NCBI GenBank assembly: GCA_003508835.1 | Contig: PUFA01000224.1 | Location: forward strand, 186,001-250,000 | Length of the DNA stretch: 64,000 nucleotides | Reading direction: 5' to 3' | Source of the DNA: Eonycteris spelaea | Lineage: Eukaryota > Chordata > Mammalia > Chiroptera > Pteropodidae | In this document: positions 11,783 to 23,571 of the stretch, in pieces | Layout of the letters: each line of letters opens with the position of its first letter | Position numbering within the stretch: the stretch's first letter is position 1 | Notes under the pieces: model-generated | What the model saw: the letters and a program-made list of their open reading frames with translations, nothing else | Told to the model about the DNA's origin: nothing | Databases searched by the model: none | Program-made: the position numbers and the translations under genes

Positions 11783-11823
11783 GGTGTGTGCGTGTGTGCA
11801 CGTGTGTGCACGTGAGTGTGTGC
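11783..11823. repeat. GT-rich imperfect microsatellite
   Basis: Alternating gtgtgtg and gtgcacgt units. Confidence 0.7.
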
Positions 11824-14699
11824 ACTGCACAGAGCACCGGGAGTCACAGGTGCGTAAAATGACTTATATGAAATCGTGGCAGGGGAGGTGTCTTTTGGGT
11901 TGGGGGTCTCCGCAGGTTTCCGCTTGGTCCGTCTCCCCAGGAGAATCTACATGGCCAGAGGCGCAGCAACCGCCCTGCGAGAAGACAAGCTCATCACACG
12001 CTGGACGCTCGTGCCCCCCCGCGAGTGCCCATGGCCCCGTCAGAATGCCGCTGTAAAAGGAAGTCCTGTCTTACGAATAGCATGTCGCCCCCTGCCTCCT
12101 ATTCACGTGCGTTAAAAGTGCTATTGCATGAAGTGTAAACTTTAAAAACACCGTTTTTTGTAACCCTGTTTCGGCATGTCATCATTTTTTAATTGCGTCA
12201 GTGGGCCTCAGAAAACACAAGTGGCCCACTGTATCTCGGCCCTGAGTTAAAAGCCAGTTGGAGAGGCTGGCTGGTGTAAGTACCCCTCGAGTGGGGTGCC
12301 ACTTCCCACTGACACTGTGGGAGGTCACCGTGTATTGCTGAGACTCCTCCTGGGACGAGCAGCTCGTCGCTCTGCAAAGCGGCTCCTTCCATCGGTAGCC
12401 ACTCAGCTTGTTGTGAAGTCCCCCTGGGGTGAGACGTGTCATCAGGCAGGCTGATGACACGTCACCCAGAAGCCCCCAGCGCCAGCCTCTGCAGCTATCA
12501 GGTAAGAGGCCAGACATTTGAAACAGACCATCGTGTCCTTCCCTGACCGTCTCTCCTCCACGTTCCTTTCCCCTTTTTCTCCCAACTGTATGGTTCCTGG
12601 ACTTTGTTAACCTGTTGGAAAAGCACCTTTGGATGTAATTTGCTTGTTCCTGTCCTCATTGTGACGCAGCATCCAGAACAAAGCATCTTCTCGAGGGGCC
12701 TGCCTGTGGGCGGGGCCTGTTTCCTGTGGTCAGACCGGACACTACTTAGGAAACTGCAAATTCATGGGCTCTCTGCAGCAACCGTGCCTGCTGTTACCAG
12801 TGTGAGCTGATGGCCGTTAAACACCCGGTTCCCCTTGTCCACCTGCAGCTCCTCCTGGCCAGGTGAGGACCATTGCTGCAGCCAGCTGTAGGACCCACCG
12901 ACAGCCCTGCAGGGGTCTATGGGTTTCATGCTCCCAGCATAAACTATCTCCCCTGCTGACACTGTCCCAGAGGCCTCTACCAGCCAGTGGGGTGGGGGGG
13001 GGCTTCAGCCAGGAGGATACCCATGAATGACCCACCCTCAAGGAAACATCCAGGCACTTACACACTACCCTCAGGGCCCAGTCTTCCCACACCAATTTCC
13101 CTACACAAAGAATGATCTATCTGCGTAATAGCCCGGAGGCAGAAAAATCAGGAGAGAATCTAAAAGGCACACTTCAGCCTTCAAGTTTGTGTTTGTTTTT
13201 TGTTTTGGTTTTTGTTCTGTTCTTCCTCCAAAGCGGCTGGAAGTCTGAGTTACAGAAAACATGCTGTGGCCACCCCACCCATGTCAGCTCTAACAGCGTG
13301 AAAACTCCTGGCCCAGCGCAGAGTTGTGTCCCGTGTCCCCGCCCCCGCTGTTTTCCCTGCACAGATGTTTCCTTTTAGCTCCACTGGCCCGATGTCAACA
13401 GAAATATGGCCCGAGAACGTTCCACGCTCTCTTCAAAGGTAAGAGCGTCCAGGCTGGGCATCTCCAAGAACACTGCAAGGGTGGTGCCTCTAGCCTCGGT
13501 CTCCATGACCCTCATGAGGACAGTCATTTGTCCCCTTCCAAGCCGTGTTGGCGTGATGCTGTCATTCATTCAACGAGCACTGCCTCTGTCCCTGTGTTCT
13601 GTGGCCTTGTGAGGAGGTCGGGCTCTTAGTGAGCCTGAGCCTCTGGTCTGTGAACTTCACGTGGCTTCTCAGTCTGACTGCCGCCCTTAGGTGGGACGGG
13701 GTGGCTGGAGTTGGCTACGTCCCTTTCTCCAGGGCAGTTAGGTTCTGATGAAACCCCAGCGGGCCCGGCTCTGGGTGCTGTTCCCCCTGAGGGCAGGCCT
13801 TGTTAAAAAGGAGAGGGTGCTCTGGAGAATCTCAAAAACGGTTCCTTTTCCCTCCTCCTGCCAGAAACACAAGATTTTTCTCTGAAATTCACTGTGAGAA
13901 CCAGGTTGAGCCCCGGGAGGTAAAACGCGTGGACGTGGGACCCTTGGAGTTTTCACCCCAGACCTGTCCACGCGGTGCTTCCAGCAATTCGTCAGCTACA
14001 GTGCGGGCTCCTGGCTCGCCGGGTTCTGGTTCCCCGGAGGTTTCAGTGGGTTTCTGCCCCAGGAAGTTGCGACTCTCTGAATTTGCCTGTTGGTCTCTTC
14101 AATTTGGGGGGCAGTGCTTCGCCCTATGACCTCGCTTCTTACAGGTCTGAGAAGAGTTGTTGCTTTTTCAGTTTGTTCAGGGCTGGCATCTCCCCTTCGA
14201 TGACCACGGGTGATTGCCCGGCCCAGACTCAGGGAGTTATACAGCAGAGAACTAGGAACGACTTCGGATCTCCTCACAGGGACGTTAAACCCCTCCCCCC
14301 TCCCCAGCCGCTGCCCAGGCCCAAAGACCTCAAGATCCACTCCCACCTCTGTGCCCCTGGGACATGCCAAACCAGGGCTTGCGATTATTTTGATGAGTGA
14401 TCCAGTTCTTCTCATGCAGGGACGGGATTTCCCTGCTCGAGCTGGGCTATACTTGGACCCTGGTCCTTGGTCCGGAGATGAGCAAACTTGGGACAGAGGT
14501 TGACTGGTTATCATTTCTTGAGGTATCTGACTCAGGTATGGCCTTCACATGTTAAGGCATAGTGCTTCGGAAATGGTTGTTCTGCTTTAATTAGGGGATG
14601 GGTCTTCTTCTGCCTGCTCAAAGCTTTCAGGGAATATGGGGGACCAATACCCCATCTTTATCCCAGGTCTGAGTCCCCTTTCTTTCCTGATGACAGCCC

Positions 14700-15260
14700 T
14701 GACTTTGGCAAAGGCTGTGCCACTTACACGGGCAAATGTGGCTCTGAATGCCAGCACCGTCTACACTGCAGCTGCACATCCGTCTCTTTGAACCTCATCG
14801 TGAAAGCCTTGTGGTTTTTAGAGCACACCACGAGTTGAGAGTTGGCTGATGAGCCTGCCATCTCTTTTTCAAAGGCTTTTCATAGCAGTTAATGTCAGCC
14901 AACTCAACACTTCTTATAATCACCACTGACTCCATGCTCCTGTATGGTGGAGCGTTCATATAACCCATGGCTTCCCGCTCCCTCCTCACGCATCTGATCT
15001 CAACCCAGCACAGGCGGTCTTGGTAATGACGATGCTATGGGATGTCCTGGCTTATCACCAACCCACTTGCCATCACCTTCTGTTGCCATTTGCCAAAGAC
15101 TGACCCAGTTCCCAAATCCCATTTAGAGGGTCTGCTTTCTAAGGCCACTTCGAATACCAACTGCTTAGTCTGGGTTTCTCCCCAAAAGCAAAGCCTGAGC
15201 CAAGGACTCGTGTTTGTAGTTTATTTGGGGGGTGGTCCCATAGGGGGTGTGTGTGTGGGG
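14700..15260. repeat. Probable ancient interspersed repeat
   Basis: The stretch ctgggtttctccccaaaagc ... tttgtagtttatttgggggg is a pattern familiar from old dispersed elements, followed by a GT/G-rich run. Class uncertain. Confidence 0.35.
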
Positions 15261-17472
15261 GGGGGGAAGACTGGGGAGAGCAAAACAGGAGGAAAAGAGT
15301 TAATACAGTCATGAGCACTGAGGTGTGGCCCCCTAGCACGTTTTGACAAGTGTCTTGAACACTTCTCAGAACTGTCTGCCCAAGGACCAAACAGAGAAGC
15401 ATTCACTGGCTCCTGCCCACGATGGTTGCGGGTTGACTCAGGAGGCGTTAAGTCCCCAGCACTTCTGGGCTGTGTGTACTTCAATGCCAGGTGGGCTCCT
15501 GCCAGCGAGACCTGGTGTCGGAGAACCCGAAGAGCCGAAAGTGAGAGGCGTACGGGAAGCTCTAGAAGCCGCTGCTCGTGGAACGAACGGACAGGAAGCC
15601 TGTCCCGCAGCTGCGGGTGGAGGCGGCCACCGGGGCACCCAGCTCGTGAGGCCTGACTGAACCGGTCCCCACTGAATGGCACTCGCCCTGGGGCCACTCT
15701 TTGGGGGTTGAAATAATACTGGGATGAACTTTATACATCGTGTTTTTACTCCTCTTCTGTCTTGAATTATTTACTTTGGTTACATTCTCGGAAGTGGAAA
15801 TATTAGGTCAAAGAGAATGGACATTTCTAAGGCTTTTAATACGCACTACCAGAACATTTCCTAAGTTTGTAATAACACAGATTTATGCTCTACTGGCAGT
15901 TTAAATGTGAGACCATTGCCTTAGTGAGCAAGATGCAAACTAGTTAATATTCTAAATACATGTATTTTACCAGCTTGAATTTACATGATTTGGGAAACCA
16001 AAGAACCCTAAATACAATAAAACTAATTTGGATATTCCATAACTGCATTCTTTCCACGCCCACCCTTCCCCTCCCCACCCCCAAGCTCTTAATCGCCTTT
16101 TGGCCAACTTCCATGTTCTCCCTGATGTTTATTTAACGGCCACTAAAGACAGCTCTGGTCCTGTCAGGTGAAGTGTGGATTTCTCCAGGACAATATCTTT
16201 CCACGTTTTGCCTTCAGTTTTCTTCCCTTATTCTAGGAGCTGCAAGCATCAGACCTTTCCAACAGGCGCCTCTGCTGGAGAGACCTGCTCGTTTGGTGTT
16301 TGCTTCATTTGCAATGTGCACTTCTTACAGGGAGGGGTGGCCTCCATGGGAAGGTACGGGCGGTAGAGACAGACGCCGATATAGTTCTCTTTTTAGCCAT
16401 AACTGCTAGCCCGCAGCCTCCTTGGGAAGCTGTGAACAGCTGGCCTGGCAAAGCCTCACCTGTCTGTCTCATCTGTCTGATGTCCTTAATCACCAAGGCT
16501 GAAGGCTTCTAAACTGTATTTGAATCCTAGTTGCATCCTGACCACGTCAGCGTTCCGCCGTAGGCGATCAGCGAGGAGCAGGGGAAGGGGGACAGCCTGG
16601 GTCTGCATCGTTGGGAGCATGGTCATGGTGCCCGTAGGGACAGTCACTGAAAACCATTAAAAAAATAATGACAACCCAGGCTGTGTCTCAACAGGGCAGC
16701 AGCCCCAAGTCCAAGTCTGGGCATCTGCTTCTGTCCACAGGGACAAACGTGGCCATGCTGGACAAGGTGCCAGGCCAGACCTCTGGAGCCAGGCTGCAGG
16801 GGCTTCGGCTCACGTTATAGTCTTCCCATTCGGCAACAGATTCCTAACTCCTTACCCTCTTTGTCTAGCTGGAATGCAGAGAGCAAATGCCCGGCCGAGG
16901 TCCTCTCCTCAGGAAGCAGCTCCTTCCCCAGGGACCTTTCAGCCTGACTGGGGAGCATCAGATCCCCGGGGAAAAACAGGCTGCTCGACACACGAAAGGA
17001 ATGGACGTAATTCCAACACAGTGCACTCTGAGTAGAATCAGGCTTATAGGAAGAGCCTTCGGAGCCCATGAGAATGGCCTTCCCTCTGTCCCCAGAGCAC
17101 AAAGGCAGGCTGGGTAATCAAATGACAACATCTCCAAAGCGGCTCTCTTAATGCTGACAGAACAAGAAAACCTTACAAAACCTTACAAAACACCAGGGAG
17201 TGGTTATGAAACACAAAGCAGTTTCAAAACAAGAATGATAAGAAAGGTTGGCTGAGGACCAAACTGGCCGCTAAGCCGCTGACCCCAGGAAACTCTGCCT
17301 GGGTCTCCTGGCGGGCAGGAAGCAAGACCCGGGCTTCCCCGGATGTGGGCAGGCTCGCCAGCCAGGCAGGAGCCCTGGGCATGGACCTGGGGCGGAGTGC
17401 CTCGCCTTTCTCCTCACCCCCTCCCGTCCCTGCCACCCCAAAGCACACAAGTATCTGAGAGAAAGGAATCAT

Positions 17473-17501
17473 TTCTTTCTTTCTTTCTTTTTTTTTTTTT
17501 T
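17473..17501. repeat. (TTTC)n / poly-T tract
   Basis: tttctttctttcttt passes into an unbroken T run. Confidence 0.85.
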
Positions 17502-17793
17502 GTCATTCTTATATTGAAAACTCAACAGGGAAAAAAATTCACAAAATACAAATCACAAGCATTTCCGTAACCATTTTTCTCGGTGTGTTTGCTGCTGTTT
17601 TGAACTCCCACAGCAGGGGACGGAGGAGTACCCTGGGGAGGTGACACTGGGGAGGCCTGTGACCAGAGCCCTCCCCTGGGGGTGGGTCTCTGCACCTGAG
17701 GAGCCCAGGCCGGCCTCTCGGAGGGCCACCCAATGGCGACCTGGCTTACAGCTGAACAACTCCAGCCACACTGAACCAGACCAGAAAACAGAC

Positions 17794-17799
17794 TTTAAT
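17794..17799 (-). terminator. Probable EXOSC7 polyadenylation signal (ATTAAA)
   Basis: The plus strand tttaat is ATTAAA on the gene strand, about 95 bases past the EXOSC7 stop. A GT-rich stretch (gtgtggctggagttgttc) follows about 30 bases further on, as expected for a cleavage site near 17,770-17,780. Inferred from spacing. Confidence 0.6.
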
Positions 17800-17894
17800 T
17801 TCACATGTACACAACAGTTAAAAAAAATAAATACAAACTTTGGCTTAAAGGGGAAAGTGAAAGCCAGCCCTCCATGCTGGGGTTGCTGTGCTCG

Positions 17895-17999
17895 TCACCC
17901 CAGGAATCCGACTCTCTGTCTCTTGGGCCCCAGGCTCTCTTCCTTGTGCAGGACGCTCTGCAGGGAGGTGTGCAGCACCTTGCCCACTCGCTTGCCGGT
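17895..17999 (-). CDS. EXOSC7: EXOSC7 coding exon 8 (last)
   Basis: 34 codons plus TGA (17895-17897): TGKRVGKVLHTSLQSVLHKE then ESLGPKRQRVGFLG. Acceptor ccgtcctgcag. A short 3'UTR with an ATTAAA signal follows. Confidence 0.97.
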   Translation of the reverse strand, partial: TGKRVGKVLHTSLQSVLHKEESLGPKRQRVGFLG

Positions 18000-20900
18000 C
18001 TGCAGGACGGAGAAGGGGTGGGAGAGAGCACAGGCTGTGAGGCTCGCGGCCCTGACTGGGAAAAGCCTCCCTTCTGCCAGCTTGCCGCTCCAATACGGCA
18101 CACATGCCGTCGCTCAACAGGTAACCGAACACGGAAAACCCACAACCCAACACAACACGCCATGGAGCAACCGACATACAGGACCAGACTGGAAAGGAAA
18201 AAGTAAAAGAAGATGGTGAGCCCAGGCAGCCAGCCACAGGGACCGCTTAGCGTTCCCGCTGCCCTTCCAAGAGCAGCAATACTGCCCACTAAACCCACGC
18301 GCGGGTGCGGAGAGCCACTGCACTGCAGTAAGGAGGCCCAGGAGGCCACACGCACCCGAGTCTGATGAAGAAACAGAGGGTGCTGAGGACCCGTCTTAAA
18401 AAGCAGTTTCTAATCCACTTGCCAGAAGAGCTCTAAGGAGAACTTCTCAGACGGGACCAAAGTTAACACCCAATGGGGCCTTCGGTGTTACCGCCATGCA
18501 GAGATGCTAAAGGCAGGAAATGCTGACTCAAGACACGTCACGGTCCACAACCAGATTCCTAACTGGCCCTCACACAGCACACAGAAGGGGGCGCCTCAAA
18601 AACCCCTAATATATAAAGTCTTTCTTTATGGAATTATGCTGCTGGCCAGGCTCGTGAATCGTTTTAAGAACAATGAACCGACTTCAAGCCTTCACCTCGT
18701 CAGTCTTCCATGTTTCCATAGCAGTTTGAATTCAACTGCCACTGGTTCTATTCTCAGCAATGCTGGGGGGAAGATACGCAGACCCCACCCAGGCCTCCCA
18801 GTCACAGGTGTGTTCTCCCAGAGCGGTGGGCCTTCTCCCCGGGCCTCGAACCGTGACAAGGGAGTGCTACCAAAAACATGTATGTAAAGAAGATCTTGGC
18901 CTAAAGGCTGGGCATGACCGACCCTATGAAACACAACCAAGGTCAAGGTCCAAGGGGACTTTGGAAAAATTTTTATCACATTAGAGAAAGAAAAAATATC
19001 AGAGTCGGTCAAATAGGGGTTACTGATTATTCAAATAAATGAAGGCGGAGAAAGAGAAGAGGAGAGGACAGACAGCAGGACCTGAGAGGTCTGGACCTGC
19101 AGGAAAGAGACAGCAGAGGACAGGGGTGGCAGCCGGCACAACCCGAGATTCAAGCTTCACCGTGAGGGGCAGGGCTGGGTGGCTGCGTCCTTGTGCGAGG
19201 TAACAGTGAGCCAAGGCCGCAGGGCTACGGTCCCCTCTAGCATGTCTGCAGACCGCACTCCCCGAGCCCAGGGAGGGTGAAGCGCAGCTCGCTGAACTGA
19301 GTGCTGGTCCCGCTGCCTGCCCATCCACGTGGCCAGGGCCGACCTGGTTCATAAGGTCAGAACAGGGCGGTGGCTGGGAACGGGGCCCCCGGAGGTGCAC
19401 GGCAGGGCCTGAATCTTCGCACCAGCGTTCGTGAGCTGGGTTACGTCCCCTCTACCTGCCTCAATTTCCTCGTCTGTGAATAAGGATAACAACAGCTGCC
19501 TCACAGGAGTGCTGAGGATGAAATGACAGTGCACAGGGTCTGACACACAGTAAGCACACAGTAAAGGCCAGCTAAGTGTTTCTTGTTTGGGCTGTTGCTT
19601 AGGTGCCGGAATTCTCATCGCGTTCCCCTGGGTGAGGGGTGGTTCCTTCTAAAACAACATCTGACAGCCACTTGTCTAGAGGGGCCTTTGGTAGAACGTA
19701 TAAAGCATTTTCAGTGCTTTTGTTTAAAAAGATGAACCAATTTGCCAAGATTGGTAAATTGCAAGAAAGCAGCTGTTGCCACGCACAGCTGGAAATACTG
19801 AGCTCAGGGTGCTCACCAGAGCGCAGAGTGAGCTGACAGGGACCGAGACCTCGTGATGCAGCCGACTCTGACCTGGGCTTCACCGCTGTGCCCTCACCAG
19901 CGCCTCACGACAGCCCCAGCAGCAGGTGTGACCACTAAGATCCCACTTTGCCGACAGGGGAGCTGTGGTCCAGAGCCAGGATGCGCTGGGCAGTACGTCT
20001 CCCAGGCCCGTGCCTGGGTCCTCAACACTACGTACACTGCTCACTGTTTGCTTTCAGATAAGATTAAAAGAGAAACGAGACACCAAGTGCTGAGCGTCCA
20101 CAGTGAAAACTCGTTTCTAGGGACGAAGGAAGAGTTGAGATGGCAACCTTGCTTACTGCGACTTCTGGGCAGGTGCTGTGGTACCGTGGTTACCTAAAAC
20201 AGAAACACCTGTGTCCAGCTAACTGCTCCTGGCAATTTAGTCAGGCGGTCGGTCGGTTGGTCAAAGTCCTCAAAGACTCCTGGAAAGTCGAAGTGGCTGC
20301 GGGGGAAGGGAGGTCTAGAAGACACGGGTAAGCGGGACCTGGTCCCTGCCTCAGAGGCGCTTCCCCGCCAGCGGGGGAGACAAACCCGTTACCGCATCAG
20401 CGTGGCGCCGGGCCGTTAGGAGGGTGCCCCACCGTGCCCCCCGACTCCACATAAACACTTCTAGACCCACGGAGAAGGGGGACCCATCGTCCTGCAGTCC
20501 CCTGGCTCCACCTTTGCGCATTCCCTTCCAGAGACAGGAAGCAGTCAGCCAAGAACTCAATTCCCTAATCAGATCACAAAATCTTGGGATGCTGAAGTTA
20601 TAAGCGACTCTCCGTTATCAGGCCAACACTTTCATTTTGAAATGTGGAAACTTGGGATCAGAGAGGGAGGAGATAAGCAACTGTTACTGGCGGGCCCCTT
20701 GCCTCCCAGTCAGAGCCCCCACTGCCACCCCTGACTAAGTCGGTGGCCACCCAGCTGACACCAGATGTTCTCCCTGCTCCAAGTCTGGGATCAAGGGCGT
20801 AGAGGGCGAGAATTCCAACAGTGTGACCAACGGGGCAAGCAGCAGGAGGCACTCCCAGCCAGGTCCCAGCACCCGCCTCAGAACCAGAGCCTCACCTCCA

Positions 20901-22496
20901 TCATCTCGAAGACACTCTCTGGGTCCAGGCTGCCCTTCCCCACTTTCCTCGTGCACGTCACCACGCCCTTGCTGGTCACGGACACCAGTAGGCTGGCCAA
21001 GGAGCAAGCCTCCTCCTGAAGAGTAGCGTCCACCACATGCCGGTAGCCGATCTGCGAGGGAGAACAGCAGAGCGCACACGTGGGTAACACACACCCCAGG
21101 TCCCGGCCCTGACAGCTTCCCGGAAGGGACATCCACACCGGCCAAGAACCTGCACCGCCCACTCAGGATCAAATCTTAGATGCTGCACATGTGGAAAATA
21201 TTTGAAGCAACGTTCAACCACTCTACTGCCGGCCACCGTGTGAGCCGTGTAACAGAAGCATGAAATGGAAGTGGGGGTGAGGGAGTTGGTTTATGAAGTG
21301 ATTTTCATGGAAATAAACCTGACCCATTCAGTCTTATTTTTATATAACAAATCCTATGTGGATCAGAGACGATCTCGGCCCAGACAAGCCTGAGGCAGTG
21401 CCGGGTACCCATCAACATGAGCCAGATATTAGGTTCCATGGGCCTCTGTGCTAATATAAAAACTACACTTGACCTATTAGACCCTAGGAGCTGCTCCGAA
21501 CCCCTCACTTCAAAGATGTGGACACTGGGGCCCAGAGACAGACAGTGTTGGCCTTTTAACCACTCTATTACTGTGCAACCAGCCTAGACCCCACGGAGCT
21601 GAGGGAATGAAAGGTGTTTTGATGAAATGCCTGGTACATAGAAGGAGTTTAACAAACTGGCTGCTATTATCATGAACCCATCCACGTGCTCCCGGGACTC
21701 CATCATTTCTTTTGGTCAAGAAGAAAAGAAAGAATTGCCCACAGTAGTGACTGCTAATAAAATCAAACTATTAGATTTGGGTGAAAGCTACTTCTTTCTA
21801 TAGAGTTTGTGGAACTATAACTTTTCTACCTATTAAGTAACTTAACAGGTTGGGGTTGAAAGAGACCACCAGGGGAGACAAACCATCAGATACAAGCTCA
21901 CACCTTGCACAGGGTGACGATGCAGGGGACATTCTCCACACTTAGCCGGATGCAGTCATAAGGATCATCAGACAGTTCAATGTCCTTTGACCCCTCTTCA
22001 TCTTCTAAAACACGAACTCTTGGTATCCTGGCAACAGAAGAAGAATTAAAATTCCCACTTACTGAAAGATAATTTCTTTTTCTTGTGACTAAGAACAGCA
22101 GTCGGAATCCCTGCGGAATCCCTATCGTTCCTGTCAAAAGCACAGAGGTGACATCACAGTGCAGTAAGGAAAGGAGGTCTTTTAAAAAATGATGCAGCCA
22201 ATCTGATACGCACAATGAATCCTGATCCCTACCTCACACCATGAACAAAACCCACAGCAAATGGACTGCAGATGAAGGTGAAAGATAAAACAATAAACTT
22301 TTAGAAGAAAATTAAGAACATCTTCATGAGCATGGAGTACACAAGATTTCAAACGGGACACAAAGTACTTATCATAAAGGGAAAAAATTATAGATTCAAT
22401 TATATTGAATTGAGACACACAAACATGATATTAAGATGATAAACTTTGTTCACCAAAAGACAATGAGGAACTAAAAGACGATCCAGAGTAGAGAAA

Positions 22497-22537
<41 letters not shown>

Positions 22538-23538
22538 CTGATATATTACAAAGAATTCCTACTAAACATAAGAGAAAGACAGATGGCCCAACAGAAAAAT
22601 GAGGACAGGGACTTTCTAAAAGAGGCCATTCGTGTAGCCAATAAACACACAGAAAGGTGATCAGCTTAAACATTCAGCAATGAAATGCAAATTGAATCTA
22701 CAACGTGACACACTCACCAGAGTGGCTAACGTTAAAACCACGAGGGTTGGCCCGGAACCCTTACACACTGCTGCTGGGAGTGTCCTCTGATAAAAGCACC
22801 TTGGAAACTGTCGCAATACCTACTAAAACCAAACCCAGAAGTGCCGCCCCACCCAGCAGAAATGGGTAAATATGGACGCCAAAAGACATACATGTACCAC
22901 AATGCTGACGTCCAGCACCATTTGCAACAGTTCCTACCGGAAACTACCCAGACACCCGTCAACAGTAGATTGGATAAATAAACGGTGGCACAGTCACACA
23001 ATGGAACAGGACGTAACAAAACCATAAACCATAACACAGACGTCTCCAACCTCATGCTCAGTGAACGGGGAGGACACAAAAGAGAAACACTGTGTGGTTC
23101 CATTTACAGCAAGTGCGAAACCACTCTACTGTTTCAGGGCAGTGGTTATCCTCAGTGGATACGGCGACTGCATGGGACACAGGGCGGGAGGGCTTTTGGG
23201 GGGCTGGCAATGCTCCGTGTCTTGATCTGGGTGCTGGAAAGTAAGGTCAGCTCAACCCTGGTCTCGGGGTGAGGAGCCAGGAAGGAAGAGGCCGTCTGTA
23301 ACGCAACTACCGTTGGTGCTTCTCCCTGTCCCGCCAACGCCATGCAGCCCTGCTGCCGTCACGCACGAACCCGCATCCAGACAGACTAGTCTGCGACAGA
23401 GAATGCCCGCGAGGGCCAAGGAGAGTGCGAGGGTCTGCCGCCCCGGGGCCGCCAGGGTACAGGCACTAAGTAATACCCGCTTTGACCAAATCAGGCAACC
23501 AGTTCGAATTCTGGAATCTTAAAAAATAAGTGTACATG

Positions 23539-23571
<33 letters not shown>

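Larger units (their letters stand above)
8659..17769. other. CLEC3B upstream region and CLEC3B-EXOSC7 intergenic interval
   Basis: Between the CLEC3B 5'UTR and the EXOSC7 poly(A) region. No clear TATA box or CpG island marks the CLEC3B start, so its transcription start is not placed. Contents: a 21-A tract (8782-8802), MIR (9040-9140), a long inverted repeat (9366-9451), an L1-type 3' fragment (10,135-10,560), a GT-rich tract (11,783-11,823), old repeat-like DNA (14,700-15,260 and 15,690-15,900) and a T-rich (TTTC)n tract (17,473-17,501). No coding exon was recognised. Confidence 0.75.

Noticed and set aside
22182..22673. Minus-strand open frames near 22.2-22.7 kb with TH repeats
   Set aside because: They lie within the old L1 fragment and its GT microsatellite.
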